DNA from: Oscillospiraceae bacterium
GTDB lineage: Bacteria > Bacillota > Clostridia > Oscillospirales > Ruminococcaceae
Direction of reading: 5' to 3'
Length of the DNA stretch: 37,361 nucleotides
NCBI GenBank assembly: GCA_022766785.1
Contig: JALEOL010000015.1
Location: forward strand, 1-37,361
Both the position numbers and the translations under genes were made by a program. Positions 8,124 to 16,360 of this stretch are shown here, piece by piece. Positions within the stretch are counted from its first letter, which is position 1, and each line of letters starts with the position of its first letter. The notes under the pieces are model-generated. The model did not search any database. It was not told the DNA's origin and was given only the letters and a program-made list of their open reading frames with translations.

Positions 8124-8160
8124 CTGATCATGGGCAGTCGGCAAACCGGCTGATGATCAG
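8124..8160 (-). promoter_or_regulatory. Long hairpin in the 5' leader of the chemotaxis receptor
   Basis: CTGATCAT (8124-8131) pairs with ATGATCAG (8153-8160), and the inner CAGTCGG/CCGGCTG arms continue the stem past a 3-base bulge to a 4-base CAAA loop. It lies between the promoter and the ribosome site (about 8102-8106) and has no T-run. It may affect mRNA stability or translation. No known riboswitch is recognised. Confidence 0.6.
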
Positions 8161-8180
8161 AGGATCAAGCTCTTTAATTT

Positions 8181-8209
8181 ATTATATCACTAAATTGATA
8201 AAAGGTCAA
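8181..8209 (-). promoter_or_regulatory. Sigma-70-type promoter of the chemotaxis receptor
   Basis: On the minus strand: TTGACC (8209-8204), 17 bases, TATAAT (8186-8181). This is near consensus. It gives a leader of about 80 bases that includes the hairpin at 8124-8160. Confidence 0.85.
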
Positions 8210-8300
8210 CAACATCAGGTGAATTTTGAGCATTTCGACAATAAATGAGAAGTATTTTCGTGCATTTTGAGCCAGTAAACTTATAGGTTTTGAACGCTGC

Positions 8301-8340
8301 AAAAAAAGAAACCGGGGTCGGTTAAAATTCCGACCCCGGT
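8301..8340 (-). terminator. Strong terminator at the end of the injection-system operon
   Basis: An 11-bp perfect GC-rich stem (8311-8321 with 8330-8340, ACCGGGGTCGG) with an 8-base loop is followed on the minus strand by TTCTTTTTTTG. It lies 17 bases after the stop of the last gene. No comparable terminator is seen between the genes upstream. Confidence 0.9.
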
Positions 8341-8357
8341 ATTTTTCAGAGAATAAC

Positions 8358-8807
8358 TCAGGCGAAAATATCCTGAAGCTGCTGAAAGGTGAAATCGATA
8401 ACCGCAAAGCAGTCGTAAGCTGTACCGATAAGGTGCTTGGCAAAGTCCTCGTCAGACATTGCCGGAAGCCGCATGATAGCCTTGTGATAGATCATTCCCG
8501 ACTCCGCAAGTATACCATAATATCCTATCAGCATAGGCAGATTGATGTCATTCAGCTTCACCAGGATATCAGGATAGTCCTTTTCCTCCAGACCAACAGC
8601 GATGGTGGTGTAGAGCTGGATATAGTAGATATCATCTTCGTCTTCCATGGGTATCCTGCACATCTCCATTACAACTGTGCTGTCCCCGTCAGGTCCAAGA
8701 TTGGTGGGGATCAGTCTCAGAGTATCGGTACCGTCCACGTTTTCAATATGACCGTCTACCCCGTCCTCCTTGAACTGCGCCAATACCTTTTCAAGTACTT
8801 CTTTCAT
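8358..8807 (-). CDS. Small acidic YbjN-like protein, candidate chaperone
   Basis: This 149-residue protein starts at ATG 8807 behind AGGAGG. It is acidic. The alternating strand pattern (TLRLIPTN, STVVMEMCRIP, YIQLYTTIAVG) and the end helix ending FTFQQLQDIF resemble the YbjN / type III secretion chaperone-like fold: LNDINLPMLIGYYGI, then GMIYHKAIMRLPAM, then a long helix. The family assignment is from pattern only. It is the last gene of the operon, 21 bases after the very basic repeat protein. An acidic chaperone-fold protein next to a basic candidate cargo suggests a chaperone-cargo pair; that role is inference. Confidence 0.6.
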   Translation of the reverse strand: MKEVLEKVLAQFKEDGVDGHIENVDGTDTLRLIPTNLGPDGDSTVVMEMCRIPMEDEDDIYYIQLYTTIAVGLEEKDYPDILVKLNDINLPMLIGYYGILAESGMIYHKAIMRLPAMSDEDFAKHLIGTAYDCFAVIDFTFQQLQDIFA

Positions 8808-8828
8808 AGATCAAATCCTCCTGTGAAC

Positions 8829-10832
8829 TCAGTTCTGGTTACGTTTCAATCTGCGGCGCATGGTTCTTTCAGACATATCTACGCCCATCTCTTTACCGAT
8901 CTGCTCATTAGTAATTCGCTGTATGCCTTTATCGGTGTATCCGCGCTTTTTTAACATATTGTGGCCGCCCTGACCCTTGCCGGTCGTTTTCTTGACGTCC
9001 TGCGCCCAGGCCATTTTGTTGCGGTTTGCGACCTCTGCCATATTCCGGGAATTTGTCTCTTCAGCGATCATATCCTGGATATCCTGTGTAGAAAGATTGG
9101 GGAACTGCTTCTTGAACATCTTATAGGTTTCCAGGTCGCCGAATACAGACTCCTGGGCAATGTGCTTGTCTTCGCTAGCCTTCATACTGCCGGTGACCGC
9201 ATTGCCCACTGCACCGGTAATTTTACCTACAATTTTTCCGCCTGTGGAAACCACAGGTCCGCCAAAGCTGGAAGCGGCATTTATGGTTTTACCCACTCCG
9301 GAGAAAGCATTTTTAATGGCACCGCGTTTCTGTTCATTGAACATTGCGCTTTGTGCATGCCTGAGGTTAGCTGCCTGAGTGTCGTTGGCGGCACCGGCAG
9401 TGATCTGTTCATCCTTCATTCTTTTTAAACCGATCGCTGACACTGCATTTGCACCGGCTTTGGAAAACGAAGTAACTGCGCCCAGGCCATCGGTTATTCC
9501 GTCTCCATACTCGTCCCAAGCTTTTTCACTCATGAGTTTTTTGGCTAATTTTCCGGCTCCCTTTGCGCCATACTTTATGCCCTGGTTAACAAGATCCGAC
9601 TTATTTGCCGTCGCATCTGCGACCATATCCTTGATAAAGCCTTCGCTCTGTGGTTCACCCTGTTCAGCGCCCATGACATAGTTTTCGTCTTTCAGGTTCG
9701 AGATATTCTTGGCAAACTGTCCGTTGCGGATCGCCATTTTTGCTGCGGCAAGATCATTAAGATAACCGGCACCCTTCTTTTCTGCCTTATGCGACTGGCG
9801 GCGGAATCTGTTATGTTCGGCAAACTTGTCTTTCATGTCGTCGGTGAAATCTTCAAAGCGCTCTTTCTTGTCAACCGCCCAGTCTTTAATGTTCTTCACA
9901 CCGGTCTTGGCATAATTTACGCCCTTTTGCAGCTCAGAACCCTCGTACTTGTCCTTGACCCAGTCTCCGGCTGCATGAGCCTTGCCCTTGACCCAGTTCA
10001 CGCCTTTCTGAAGCGCGGAGCCTTCGTACTTCGCCTTGATCTTGTCCATGAGTCCCGGCCCATCGCTGTGGAACTTCGACTTTATCCAGTTTCCGGCTGC
10101 GGAAGCCTTGTCCTTGGTCCAGTTCACGCCTTTCTGAAGTGCGGAGCCTTCGTACTTCGACTTTATCCAGTCCCCGGCATCAGACGCCTTGCCCTTGACC
10201 CAATTCATGCCTTTCTGAAGTTTGGAGCCTTCGTACTTCGACTTTATCCAGTCCCCGGCTGCAGATACCTTGTCCTTGATCTTGTCCATAAGTCCAGGAC
10301 CTTCGCTTTTCTGAAACTTCGACTTTATCCAGTTTCCGGCTGCGGAAGCCTTGTCCTTGACCCACGATCCGGCGCTGGACAGCTTCTTTCCGACGGCGCT
10401 GTTGTGGAACTGCTTTTTCTTCTCCTTTTTCCAGTCGTGGAAGTCGTCTTTCAGGTTCATTGCCTTGTCATAGACACCCAGAAGCCCGTTGAATACCTTG
10501 CTCTTTCCGCCGAAGGTGTTGTCCTGAACGAACTTGTCGGCAGAGGATATCTTGCCCTCCAGCCAATTATTGGCGCTGGACAGCTTTCCGCTTACCTTAT
10601 CGTAAGCATTATCCAGTCGGCTCTTTGCAGGTACGACCCGGTTTTTTACCTCGTCCCCGAGATTCGGGTTGGAGGGTCTTTCAGTGCTGCCTGGAAGCAG
10701 AGCATTTGACCTTGCTCTACCCAGATTTGGAACGCTGCCCGGAAGCAGAGCATTTGACCTGTGCCTTCCGATCATAGGGGTGCTGCCCGGAAGCAGATCA
10801 TTAGAACGTTTTCTCTTAACTGCCTCTACCAT
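8829..10832 (-). CDS. Lys-rich repeat protein, candidate injection-system cargo
   Basis: This 667-residue protein starts at ATG 10832 behind AAAGGAG. Residues 9-50 hold three 16-residue units with RSNxLLPGS. A region at about 60-150 is basic and helical. Residues about 150-320 hold many imperfect repeats of the type AAGDWIKSKYEGS, LQKGVNWVKGKA and GPGLMDKIK. Residues about 480-570 are Gly/Ala-rich and may insert in or associate with membranes (FSGVGKTINAASSFGGPV). The C-terminus (RITNEQIGKEMGVDMSERTM, then basic RRRLKRNQN) looks like an HTH. No signal peptide and no known toxin motif (no HExxH, no DUF4157) are visible. Position at the operon end and the modular layout suggest a loaded effector or a structural cargo; a tape-measure-like role is an alternative. 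Confidence 0.6.
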   Translation of the reverse strand: MVEAVKRKRSNDLLPGSTPMIGRHRSNALLPGSVPNLGRARSNALLPGSTERPSNPNLGDEVKNRVVPAKSRLDNAYDKVSGKLSSANNWLEGKISSADKFVQDNTFGGKSKVFNGLLGVYDKAMNLKDDFHDWKKEKKKQFHNSAVGKKLSSAGSWVKDKASAAGNWIKSKFQKSEGPGLMDKIKDKVSAAGDWIKSKYEGSKLQKGMNWVKGKASDAGDWIKSKYEGSALQKGVNWTKDKASAAGNWIKSKFHSDGPGLMDKIKAKYEGSALQKGVNWVKGKAHAAGDWVKDKYEGSELQKGVNYAKTGVKNIKDWAVDKKERFEDFTDDMKDKFAEHNRFRRQSHKAEKKGAGYLNDLAAAKMAIRNGQFAKNISNLKDENYVMGAEQGEPQSEGFIKDMVADATANKSDLVNQGIKYGAKGAGKLAKKLMSEKAWDEYGDGITDGLGAVTSFSKAGANAVSAIGLKRMKDEQITAGAANDTQAANLRHAQSAMFNEQKRGAIKNAFSGVGKTINAASSFGGPVVSTGGKIVGKITGAVGNAVTGSMKASEDKHIAQESVFGDLETYKMFKKQFPNLSTQDIQDMIAEETNSRNMAEVANRNKMAWAQDVKKTTGKGQGGHNMLKKRGYTDKGIQRITNEQIGKEMGVDMSERTMRRRLKRNQN
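9880..10380 (-). repeat. Tandem imperfect repeats coding WIKSKYEGS-type units
   Basis: Six to eight diverged units of two alternating types are visible at both protein and DNA level. One encodes AxAxGxWIKSKxxxS, the other LQKGxNWxKxKA. A longer unit containing GPGLMDKIK occurs twice (near 10050 and 10280). They probably arose by internal duplication. Confidence 0.75.
10686..10808 (-). repeat. Three 48-bp N-terminal repeats (RSNxLLPGS)
   Basis: Near the N-terminus of the Lys-rich protein, three units begin RSNDLLPGS, RSNALLPGS and RSNALLPGS, spaced 16 residues apart and joined by Pro/Gly/Arg linkers. They could be a recognition tag for loading (inference). Confidence 0.8.
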
Positions 10833-10873
10833 GAGAACTCCTTTCTATCGGCGGAAATGTGCCGATGGACATA

Positions 10874-13315
10874 TCAGTTTTTACCAGCGGATACCTTTCT
10901 GTTGCTCTTGTCTTTATCAAGTACCATTGTTACAATGAACAGAACAGCGCACGCCACAAATGCCATTGCAAGGATATTCAGTCCTGCGGCACCGGAAGTC
11001 AGTATCACAGAGTATATCATCGGGCTGAATGTCTGGATAACACTGCCCACAACATTGAGTATCGCAAGTCCCTGGCTTACGCCCATCTTCCTGACGGAGG
11101 GCATATTGACGTAATAATCGCTGGTGGCAGGAGTACCGAAGCCGTCGAACATACCAAGCAGTGATACGCTCAGCAGAATTATGATGATCGGGATATCAAT
11201 ATTCAGCATGAATATCGAAACCGCCGCGAGCAGCAGGGACACGATAACGCAGGGAGTACGTCCGATACGGGACGACAGACTCTTCAGAAGCACCGGTCCG
11301 AGGTAGATACCCACCAGACCGTTGAGCAGATAGCCGTAGGAAGTAGTTACCTCCGGCAGACCCAGGGAGCTTACATATCCCGGGAAGAATGCTACTACGA
11401 ACATCAGACCGATGTTCATGGGGATCGCTACCAGGATCATATATCTGAGCATTGAGGGGTTGAAGATATTCTTGAACGGATTGGACTTCTTTCCCTTTGC
11501 GCTCTCGATATTTGCGCCGGATTCGCTGAACAGCTTCCAGGGAGCAAGCAGCATTACGATAAGCGCAAACGCCACGATCAATATTCCGGCAATGAAATAG
11601 GACATCTGAACGCTGATAGAGCCGGCAATGATAGCGCCCAGAGTACCACCGCAGGTTATACCGCCCAGCAGGCCGGAGTTGAGGGACGCCAGGTTCGAGG
11701 TGGTGTCCTCCTCTGTAAGCGAACCGAGGGATACAAAGCTGTTAAAGGAGTACTTGATACCCGCAAATCCGATACCTGAAAGGAATCTCGCGATGATAAG
11801 CAGTTCGGGTGAGTTTGCGGTGAAGCACAACAGGTTCGCCAGAGCCGATATCGCCGCGGAGATAACGAACAGCAGCTTGAGGTTCATTTTCCGGTAGAGA
11901 GGCAGGCAGAACAGCGAGCAGATCATGGTCGCAAGAAGCTCTGCCGTCATCGGTATGGACGCAAGGAAGCCCACCGGGAGATCGAATATCGACTTGTTCC
12001 ACTGCAGTATCAGGACACTGGAGAACGGTATACCTACATACATACCGGTATACGCGATGAACGAGCCTAAACGCAGCATTGGCGATACGATGCCTGACTG
12101 CTGCTTCTTTGTGGTCTTGAAGGTCTTGGAGAGCCTTTCAAATATCGCGTCAGGCAGCTTCAGCAGCTCGAATATCATTATCAGCGCAACGGCAAACGAT
12201 ACTGCAAATACCAGCAGCATGCTCATCATCTTGCTGTCGATGTATTCCTTGGATATTTCTATGTTGATATGCATCTGCTGATTATCACCGGAACCGATAG
12301 GCAGCGATACATTATATTCACTGGTTCTTGAAAGCAGACTGGAGGTCTCCGCATAGACCTTTACCACGCTTATGTTCCACAGCAGCGGAGAATCGCCTAC
12401 CTTTTCCGCAAGATAGGTGTCAAGACCGTTCATGCTTTCATAGGGAACGCTCTTGTTGTTGAGGTCGTCAACGATGCCGCCGATATACTCGGATATACCC
12501 GTAGCGCCCTCGAACATTACGTCCTTGTAGCGCTTCTGATACTCGCCGTAGGACATAAGGCACTGCACCAGAAGTCCTATCATGATAGCGATAGTGGGTA
12601 TAACGAACATCAGCTTGTTCTCTTTGCTCTTCCTTGCGTATGCGTCTACCTCGCTCTCGTCAGGCCTGCTTTCCCCGATGCTGCGCGGCAGGAACAGGAA
12701 GTATATCACCAGCACAAGAACCGTAACGGCAATGCAAATCGCTGTGGCAACGTTACTGCTCTGCTTCTGGGGTATCAGCTCGTCTGATATATCGTCCGCT
12801 CTGTAGAACAGCATCAGAGAGCCGTTCTGGGATCCGTCTGTGTCGTACAGCGGCTGGATCATGAATTCGTAATCCAGAGCGTTGACCGTCTTATAGTCGG
12901 TCTCCTCGCCGTCAAATGGAATGTTATCCTGAATATGTTCGTCAGATATCAGCGAGTAGTATTCCGACTTATTATCAGATGTGCCGAATGACGAATACAG
13001 AACATTTCCCGAAATATCGGTGATAGCGGTCTGTATCGGTATCGTATCCGTGCTGATAAGATCCAGCATATCGTTCAGGACTTTATCCATTCCATAGAAA
13101 CGCTCGATCTGCTTGCCGTTCTTTACGGAGTTCTCTATGTCCTCTACTATCTGACGGGATACAACAGCGTAATACTGCCGTTTTATGTCGCGGTAGTTCT
13201 CCTCGAATACCGCGTAGATAAGCCACGAAACGAACGACATGGCGATAGCGATAAACACTGAGAATACGCATAGGATAGATATTTTTTTGCTGGCTCTTTT
13301 CTTTTCCGTGCTCAT
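10874..13315 (-). CDS. MFS transporter fused to two N-terminal extracellular sensor domains
   Basis: This 813-residue protein starts at ATG 13315 behind AGGGGG. Residues 1-390 hold two helix-sensor-helix modules: helix about 12-35, outer domain (VKNGKQIERFYGMDKVL, NVLYSSFGTSD), helix about 188-208, then helix about 235-255 and a second outer domain (VPYESMNGLDTYL), closed by a helix at about 365-385. Residues about 410-800 form a 12-helix MFS carrier (IIARFLSGIGFAGIKYSF, the loop KSLSSRIGRTPCVIV). The first sensor is clearly similar to the separate sensor protein at 15280-16338. Such a sensor-carrier fusion could be a transceptor or an exporter gated by an external ligand; the substrate is unknown. 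It is co-transcribed with a periplasmic-type binding lipoprotein. Confidence 0.8.
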   Translation of the reverse strand: MSTEKKRASKKISILCVFSVFIAIAMSFVSWLIYAVFEENYRDIKRQYYAVVSRQIVEDIENSVKNGKQIERFYGMDKVLNDMLDLISTDTIPIQTAITDISGNVLYSSFGTSDNKSEYYSLISDEHIQDNIPFDGEETDYKTVNALDYEFMIQPLYDTDGSQNGSLMLFYRADDISDELIPQKQSSNVATAICIAVTVLVLVIYFLFLPRSIGESRPDESEVDAYARKSKENKLMFVIPTIAIMIGLLVQCLMSYGEYQKRYKDVMFEGATGISEYIGGIVDDLNNKSVPYESMNGLDTYLAEKVGDSPLLWNISVVKVYAETSSLLSRTSEYNVSLPIGSGDNQQMHINIEISKEYIDSKMMSMLLVFAVSFAVALIMIFELLKLPDAIFERLSKTFKTTKKQQSGIVSPMLRLGSFIAYTGMYVGIPFSSVLILQWNKSIFDLPVGFLASIPMTAELLATMICSLFCLPLYRKMNLKLLFVISAAISALANLLCFTANSPELLIIARFLSGIGFAGIKYSFNSFVSLGSLTEEDTTSNLASLNSGLLGGITCGGTLGAIIAGSISVQMSYFIAGILIVAFALIVMLLAPWKLFSESGANIESAKGKKSNPFKNIFNPSMLRYMILVAIPMNIGLMFVVAFFPGYVSSLGLPEVTTSYGYLLNGLVGIYLGPVLLKSLSSRIGRTPCVIVSLLLAAVSIFMLNIDIPIIIILLSVSLLGMFDGFGTPATSDYYVNMPSVRKMGVSQGLAILNVVGSVIQTFSPMIYSVILTSGAAGLNILAMAFVACAVLFIVTMVLDKDKSNRKVSAGKN

Positions 13316-13331
13316 TATTTGTCCCCCTAAA

Positions 13332-14549
13332 TCATTGTGTGCAGATTATCTTTTCGCAAGCGATAAGCATCTCAAACGAAGGCTTGTAGTCGATCTGATT
13401 TGCCACATCAAGATTAAGGGTAAGATAAGGCGAGCTTATATACTCCTGCTCCAGATCGCCCGGCTTAGATCCGTTGAACACGGAGCCGATGATGTTTGCC
13501 ACAAAAGGCCCTGTTCCGATCGCGTCACGGGGGTCAACGATAAGCAGCGCGGATCCGTTCTTAACATAGTTAGAACCTACCTGCGCGAATACGGGTATCT
13601 TGGCGTCCAAGAACACCTGCAACATATTACGCGCGATCTCATCATCAGTAATGACGTTGGTGTTAAGGATATAGGCGTCCACCTTATCCTCGTCTATCAT
13701 TTTCTTATATATCTTTGAAAGCTCATCAAAATATTCCTCATCAGATGAGAATGAATCCTTCTGGAGCTGATACTCTGTTATGGTGAAGCCGTTCTTCTCA
13801 GCAACGCCGCGGTAGTCCGGCATTGCGCAGACAACCTCGTCGCCGTATACAGAGCCGATATTCCTGAACTCGAAGGTGTCGTAGTAATACTGCATCTGTC
13901 TTGCATAGGAGGAAGAATCAACATGCGCCCAGTATCTGTCGTCGCCGGAATCCTCAGCGGACTTGATAAGCCCGGAGCCTATCGGGTCGGAAACGGCGTA
14001 CATCAGCAGCGGAACGTCAAAGTTGAATTTTTGAAGCATCACAGAGGGGGAGGTACCCATTGAGAGGATAAGGTCGATATCCTTATCCACCTCGATATGC
14101 TGCTTCAGGCTCTCGTATATTTCGTCCTCGGTGCTGACGGTGGTATAATAGAACGCGGTCTTGTCGAACTCTATGTACTCGCTCTCGGCGTTGTCCGCAA
14201 GCCAGTTCATCAGCTCCAGCGAATCCGCGTCGTTTTCGGGATCGAACGGAAGCTCGTCATAGGTGAGCCAGCCGTCGTCTTTAAGGCTCTCGATAACATA
14301 GTACAGCATACGGAAGGTCTCTTTGTACGGGTCGATATCCACATACGCCATCTTGAACTTTCCGCCGTTCGCTTTCTTTATCGGCTTGTAGGCACGGGTG
14401 ATGCTTCCGCCCTCGTCCTCCTCCGGCTGAGTTACCCCTACCAGCTCGTCCTGTCCACCGATCTCATTGCCGCAGCCTGTGAAGCCAAGGCACATCGCAG
14501 CTGATACCGCAAGCACAAGGATCGTTCTGAGAATCTTTTTGATCTTCAT
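13332..14549 (-). CDS. ABC_sub_bind-type substrate-binding lipoprotein
   Basis: This is a 405-residue protein. ATG 14549 is chosen because AAAGGAG lies 5 bases upstream; the frame also extends to 14576. The signal sequence MKIKKILRTILVLAVSAAMC leads to a lipobox LGFTGC (lipid Cys about 24). The body matches the ABC_sub_bind family (PF04392): the lobe motif VPLLMYAVSDPIGSGLI and, near the end, GTGPFVANIIGSVFNGSKPG and LTLNLDVANQI. These proteins bind amino-acid-like or other small ligands outside the membrane. No matching permease or ATPase is in the window, so it may present ligand to the neighbouring sensors (inference). Confidence 0.8.
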   Translation of the reverse strand: MKIKKILRTILVLAVSAAMCLGFTGCGNEIGGQDELVGVTQPEEDEGGSITRAYKPIKKANGGKFKMAYVDIDPYKETFRMLYYVIESLKDDGWLTYDELPFDPENDADSLELMNWLADNAESEYIEFDKTAFYYTTVSTEDEIYESLKQHIEVDKDIDLILSMGTSPSVMLQKFNFDVPLLMYAVSDPIGSGLIKSAEDSGDDRYWAHVDSSSYARQMQYYYDTFEFRNIGSVYGDEVVCAMPDYRGVAEKNGFTITEYQLQKDSFSSDEEYFDELSKIYKKMIDEDKVDAYILNTNVITDDEIARNMLQVFLDAKIPVFAQVGSNYVKNGSALLIVDPRDAIGTGPFVANIIGSVFNGSKPGDLEQEYISSPYLTLNLDVANQIDYKPSFEMLIACEKIICTQ

Positions 14550-14579
14550 TATTTCTCCTTTCTTTAATATCGCCAATAC

Positions 14580-15317
14580 TCAATGATATACCCAGATTAT
14601 ATTTCTGTCCATCGCTCTGAAGCAGGAATTCTCCATCATGCGCCTTGACGCGTTGTTGTCAGGGAGCACAAATCCGCAGCCTATGCTGGCACGGCGGGTG
14701 TATTCCGGCGTGATATGCTGCATGAGAGTCCTGCCTACTCCGCGTCCCCTTGCGTACTCCGAGATCACCATGGAGCCGATCTCTCCGTCAAGATGAACCG
14801 TGACGTAACCGACCCTCTTTCCGTTCCAGAGCGCCCCGAAACCGGAATTAAGCTCTATGCACCGGTCTATGTACTCCTTGGTGGCGAACTCCTCGTTGTG
14901 ATACAGCGTGAGAATAAAATCCGTCCAGCTCGCGTCCAGCGGTACGACCTCTATCTCCGGATTCACCGATGAAGCGTCCGGAACGAAACCGTCCGCCTCC
15001 AGCACATATTGCAGATATTCCTGCGCCTGTGCCTGCGGGTAGATCTTCACCACTTCGCTGAACAGCGCGCTGTCGTTGACGTAGAACGTCCCAAGCGGTT
15101 TTTCAAGCCTTTTACAAAGCTCCCCGAACTCCTCCGGTCTGTCGATACCGAACAGCCAGAAACCGGTCTCCTTCTGGTGAAGCGCCGCCGAACCGCCGTA
15201 TGTCACCACCTCGTCTATCTCTACGGATTCAAAGGTGTTGATGAGGAACGAATTGTTTATTCGCTGTCGGTTCAGAAGTTCAAGCAGTTGTGAATTCTCT
15301 GAGTTTTTCTTTTGCAT
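14580..15317 (-). CDS. GNAT-family N-acetyltransferase
   Basis: This 245-residue protein starts at ATG 15317 behind AAGGA and overlaps the preceding gene's end by 38 bases. The C-terminal half (about 120-245) is a GNAT domain: acetyl-CoA motif A GSMVISEYARGRGVGRTLM (R/QxxGxG/A as RGRGVG) and motif B LPDNNASRRMMENSCF. The N-terminal half (GGSAALHQKETGFWLFGI) looks like a degenerate second GNAT lobe. The substrate could be a small molecule or a protein of the system; nothing in the sequence decides. Overlap with the double-sensor gene suggests tight co-expression. Confidence 0.8.
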   Translation of the reverse strand: MQKKNSENSQLLELLNRQRINNSFLINTFESVEIDEVVTYGGSAALHQKETGFWLFGIDRPEEFGELCKRLEKPLGTFYVNDSALFSEVVKIYPQAQAQEYLQYVLEADGFVPDASSVNPEIEVVPLDASWTDFILTLYHNEEFATKEYIDRCIELNSGFGALWNGKRVGYVTVHLDGEIGSMVISEYARGRGVGRTLMQHITPEYTRRASIGCGFVLPDNNASRRMMENSCFRAMDRNIIWVYH

Positions 15318-16338
15318 TGTCCTTTTTCCTTCTCGTGTTAAAATAATGTTCCAGACGCCCTATGATGAAGCGCAGTGCTATTCCTGACGCGGCAAAGATC
15401 AGCAGAAGTATCAGTATCACCACTGCGTACCGCCATATCTGGGTCACGATGTAATCCTGGGATACTGTGGCTGTGATCTTATAGTTTCTGTCATATGTTA
15501 TATTTTCAATGAACGGAATGCTTTTTCCGCTTTCAAGAAGCCAGCTGTTGAAGTCCACTATTTTTCCTATGGCAACGCCCTTTTGCTGAACGGTATCAAG
15601 GTCGTTCTGGAGCGAAAGCGTTATCTTTGAAAGAGACTGCTGGATTATGCTCTCGATCGTCATGAGCAGCTTGTAGGTGGATATCGCGCCGTCAACCGCA
15701 ATAAACGAGCATACAGTTCCCGTTATCACGCTTATGCTGCTGCGGAAAAGGGTATCCTTTCGCCTGCACATATGTATAAGCGCGATATATCCCACCATTG
15801 CACTGATAACGCCGATAACCACTTCCTGTATCTTATATTCGCTGTATATCTCCGAAAGCGTGTTGTTTATCGCTCCGCTCTTTATACTGAGCACCAGATA
15901 GCCGCTTATTACATCGCCCTTGCCATGTATCGGCATCGTGAGTATATATTTATCCGATTCGCTGTGTACCGAATACACCGCCCCGTCGCCGAATGCGCCT
16001 ATGCTTATCGCAGAAAGCCTGTCCCCCTCGTTGTCGCTGCTGGAATAAAGCAGACGGCAGTCCTCCGACACGATGTACGCGCCGTTGATATATGAATAGC
16101 ACCTCTTGACGCTGGAAAGCACCGTCTGGATATTGTAGAAATTCTCAAGGCTTTTTCCGTTTTCAAGACCGTATTCTATCTGCCGGGTATACTGCTGGGT
16201 CTCTACCGCGATCTGAGTAAATATAATATCGCTGTATATGCCGTCAAGCACATTGGTCTTTGAAATATATGTACGCTGCGCCGCCAGCATAATGAGCGTA
16301 CTCATAAACAACGCAAGCAGGAACTTTAGCTTACCCAT
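15280..16338 (-). CDS. Membrane sensor with two outer domains and no output domain
   Basis: This is a 352-residue protein. Layout: helix (about 4-22), outer domain 25-165 (YGLENGKSLENFYNIQTVL, CRLLYSSSDNEGD), helices about 170-190 and 200-220, a second outer domain 225-305 (GVAIGKIVDFNSWLLESGKS), helix about 306-328 and a short basic tail. No kinase, HAMP, cyclase or MCP domain follows. The same architecture, and the sequence pattern NGKxxExFY, occur at the N-terminus of the sensor-MFS fusion at 10874-13315, so the two are paralogues. It probably senses the same type of ligand and acts through protein contacts. The ATG at 16338 has GGGGAG upstream. Confidence 0.7.
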   Translation of the reverse strand: MGKLKFLLALFMSTLIMLAAQRTYISKTNVLDGIYSDIIFTQIAVETQQYTRQIEYGLENGKSLENFYNIQTVLSSVKRCYSYINGAYIVSEDCRLLYSSSDNEGDRLSAISIGAFGDGAVYSVHSESDKYILTMPIHGKGDVISGYLVLSIKSGAINNTLSEIYSEYKIQEVVIGVISAMVGYIALIHMCRRKDTLFRSSISVITGTVCSFIAVDGAISTYKLLMTIESIIQQSLSKITLSLQNDLDTVQQKGVAIGKIVDFNSWLLESGKSIPFIENITYDRNYKITATVSQDYIVTQIWRYAVVILILLLIFAASGIALRFIIGRLEHYFNTRRKKDNAKEKLREFTTA

Positions 16339-16360
16339 CAGCAGGTCATCTCCCCTATCT

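Noticed and set aside
9789..10709. A repetitive 306-codon open frame on the plus strand
   Set aside because: It is the mirror of the repeats in the Lys-rich protein on the minus strand, which has a ribosome site and is co-directional with its neighbours.
8829..10832. DUF4157-type CIS toxin
   Set aside because: The protein has no HExxH metalloprotease-like motif and no other DUF4157 features.
10833..10873. Terminator between the sensor-MFS and the Lys-rich protein genes
   Set aside because: A 6-bp stem (ATCGGC/GCCGAT) is visible but has no T-run on the minus strand, so read-through is expected.
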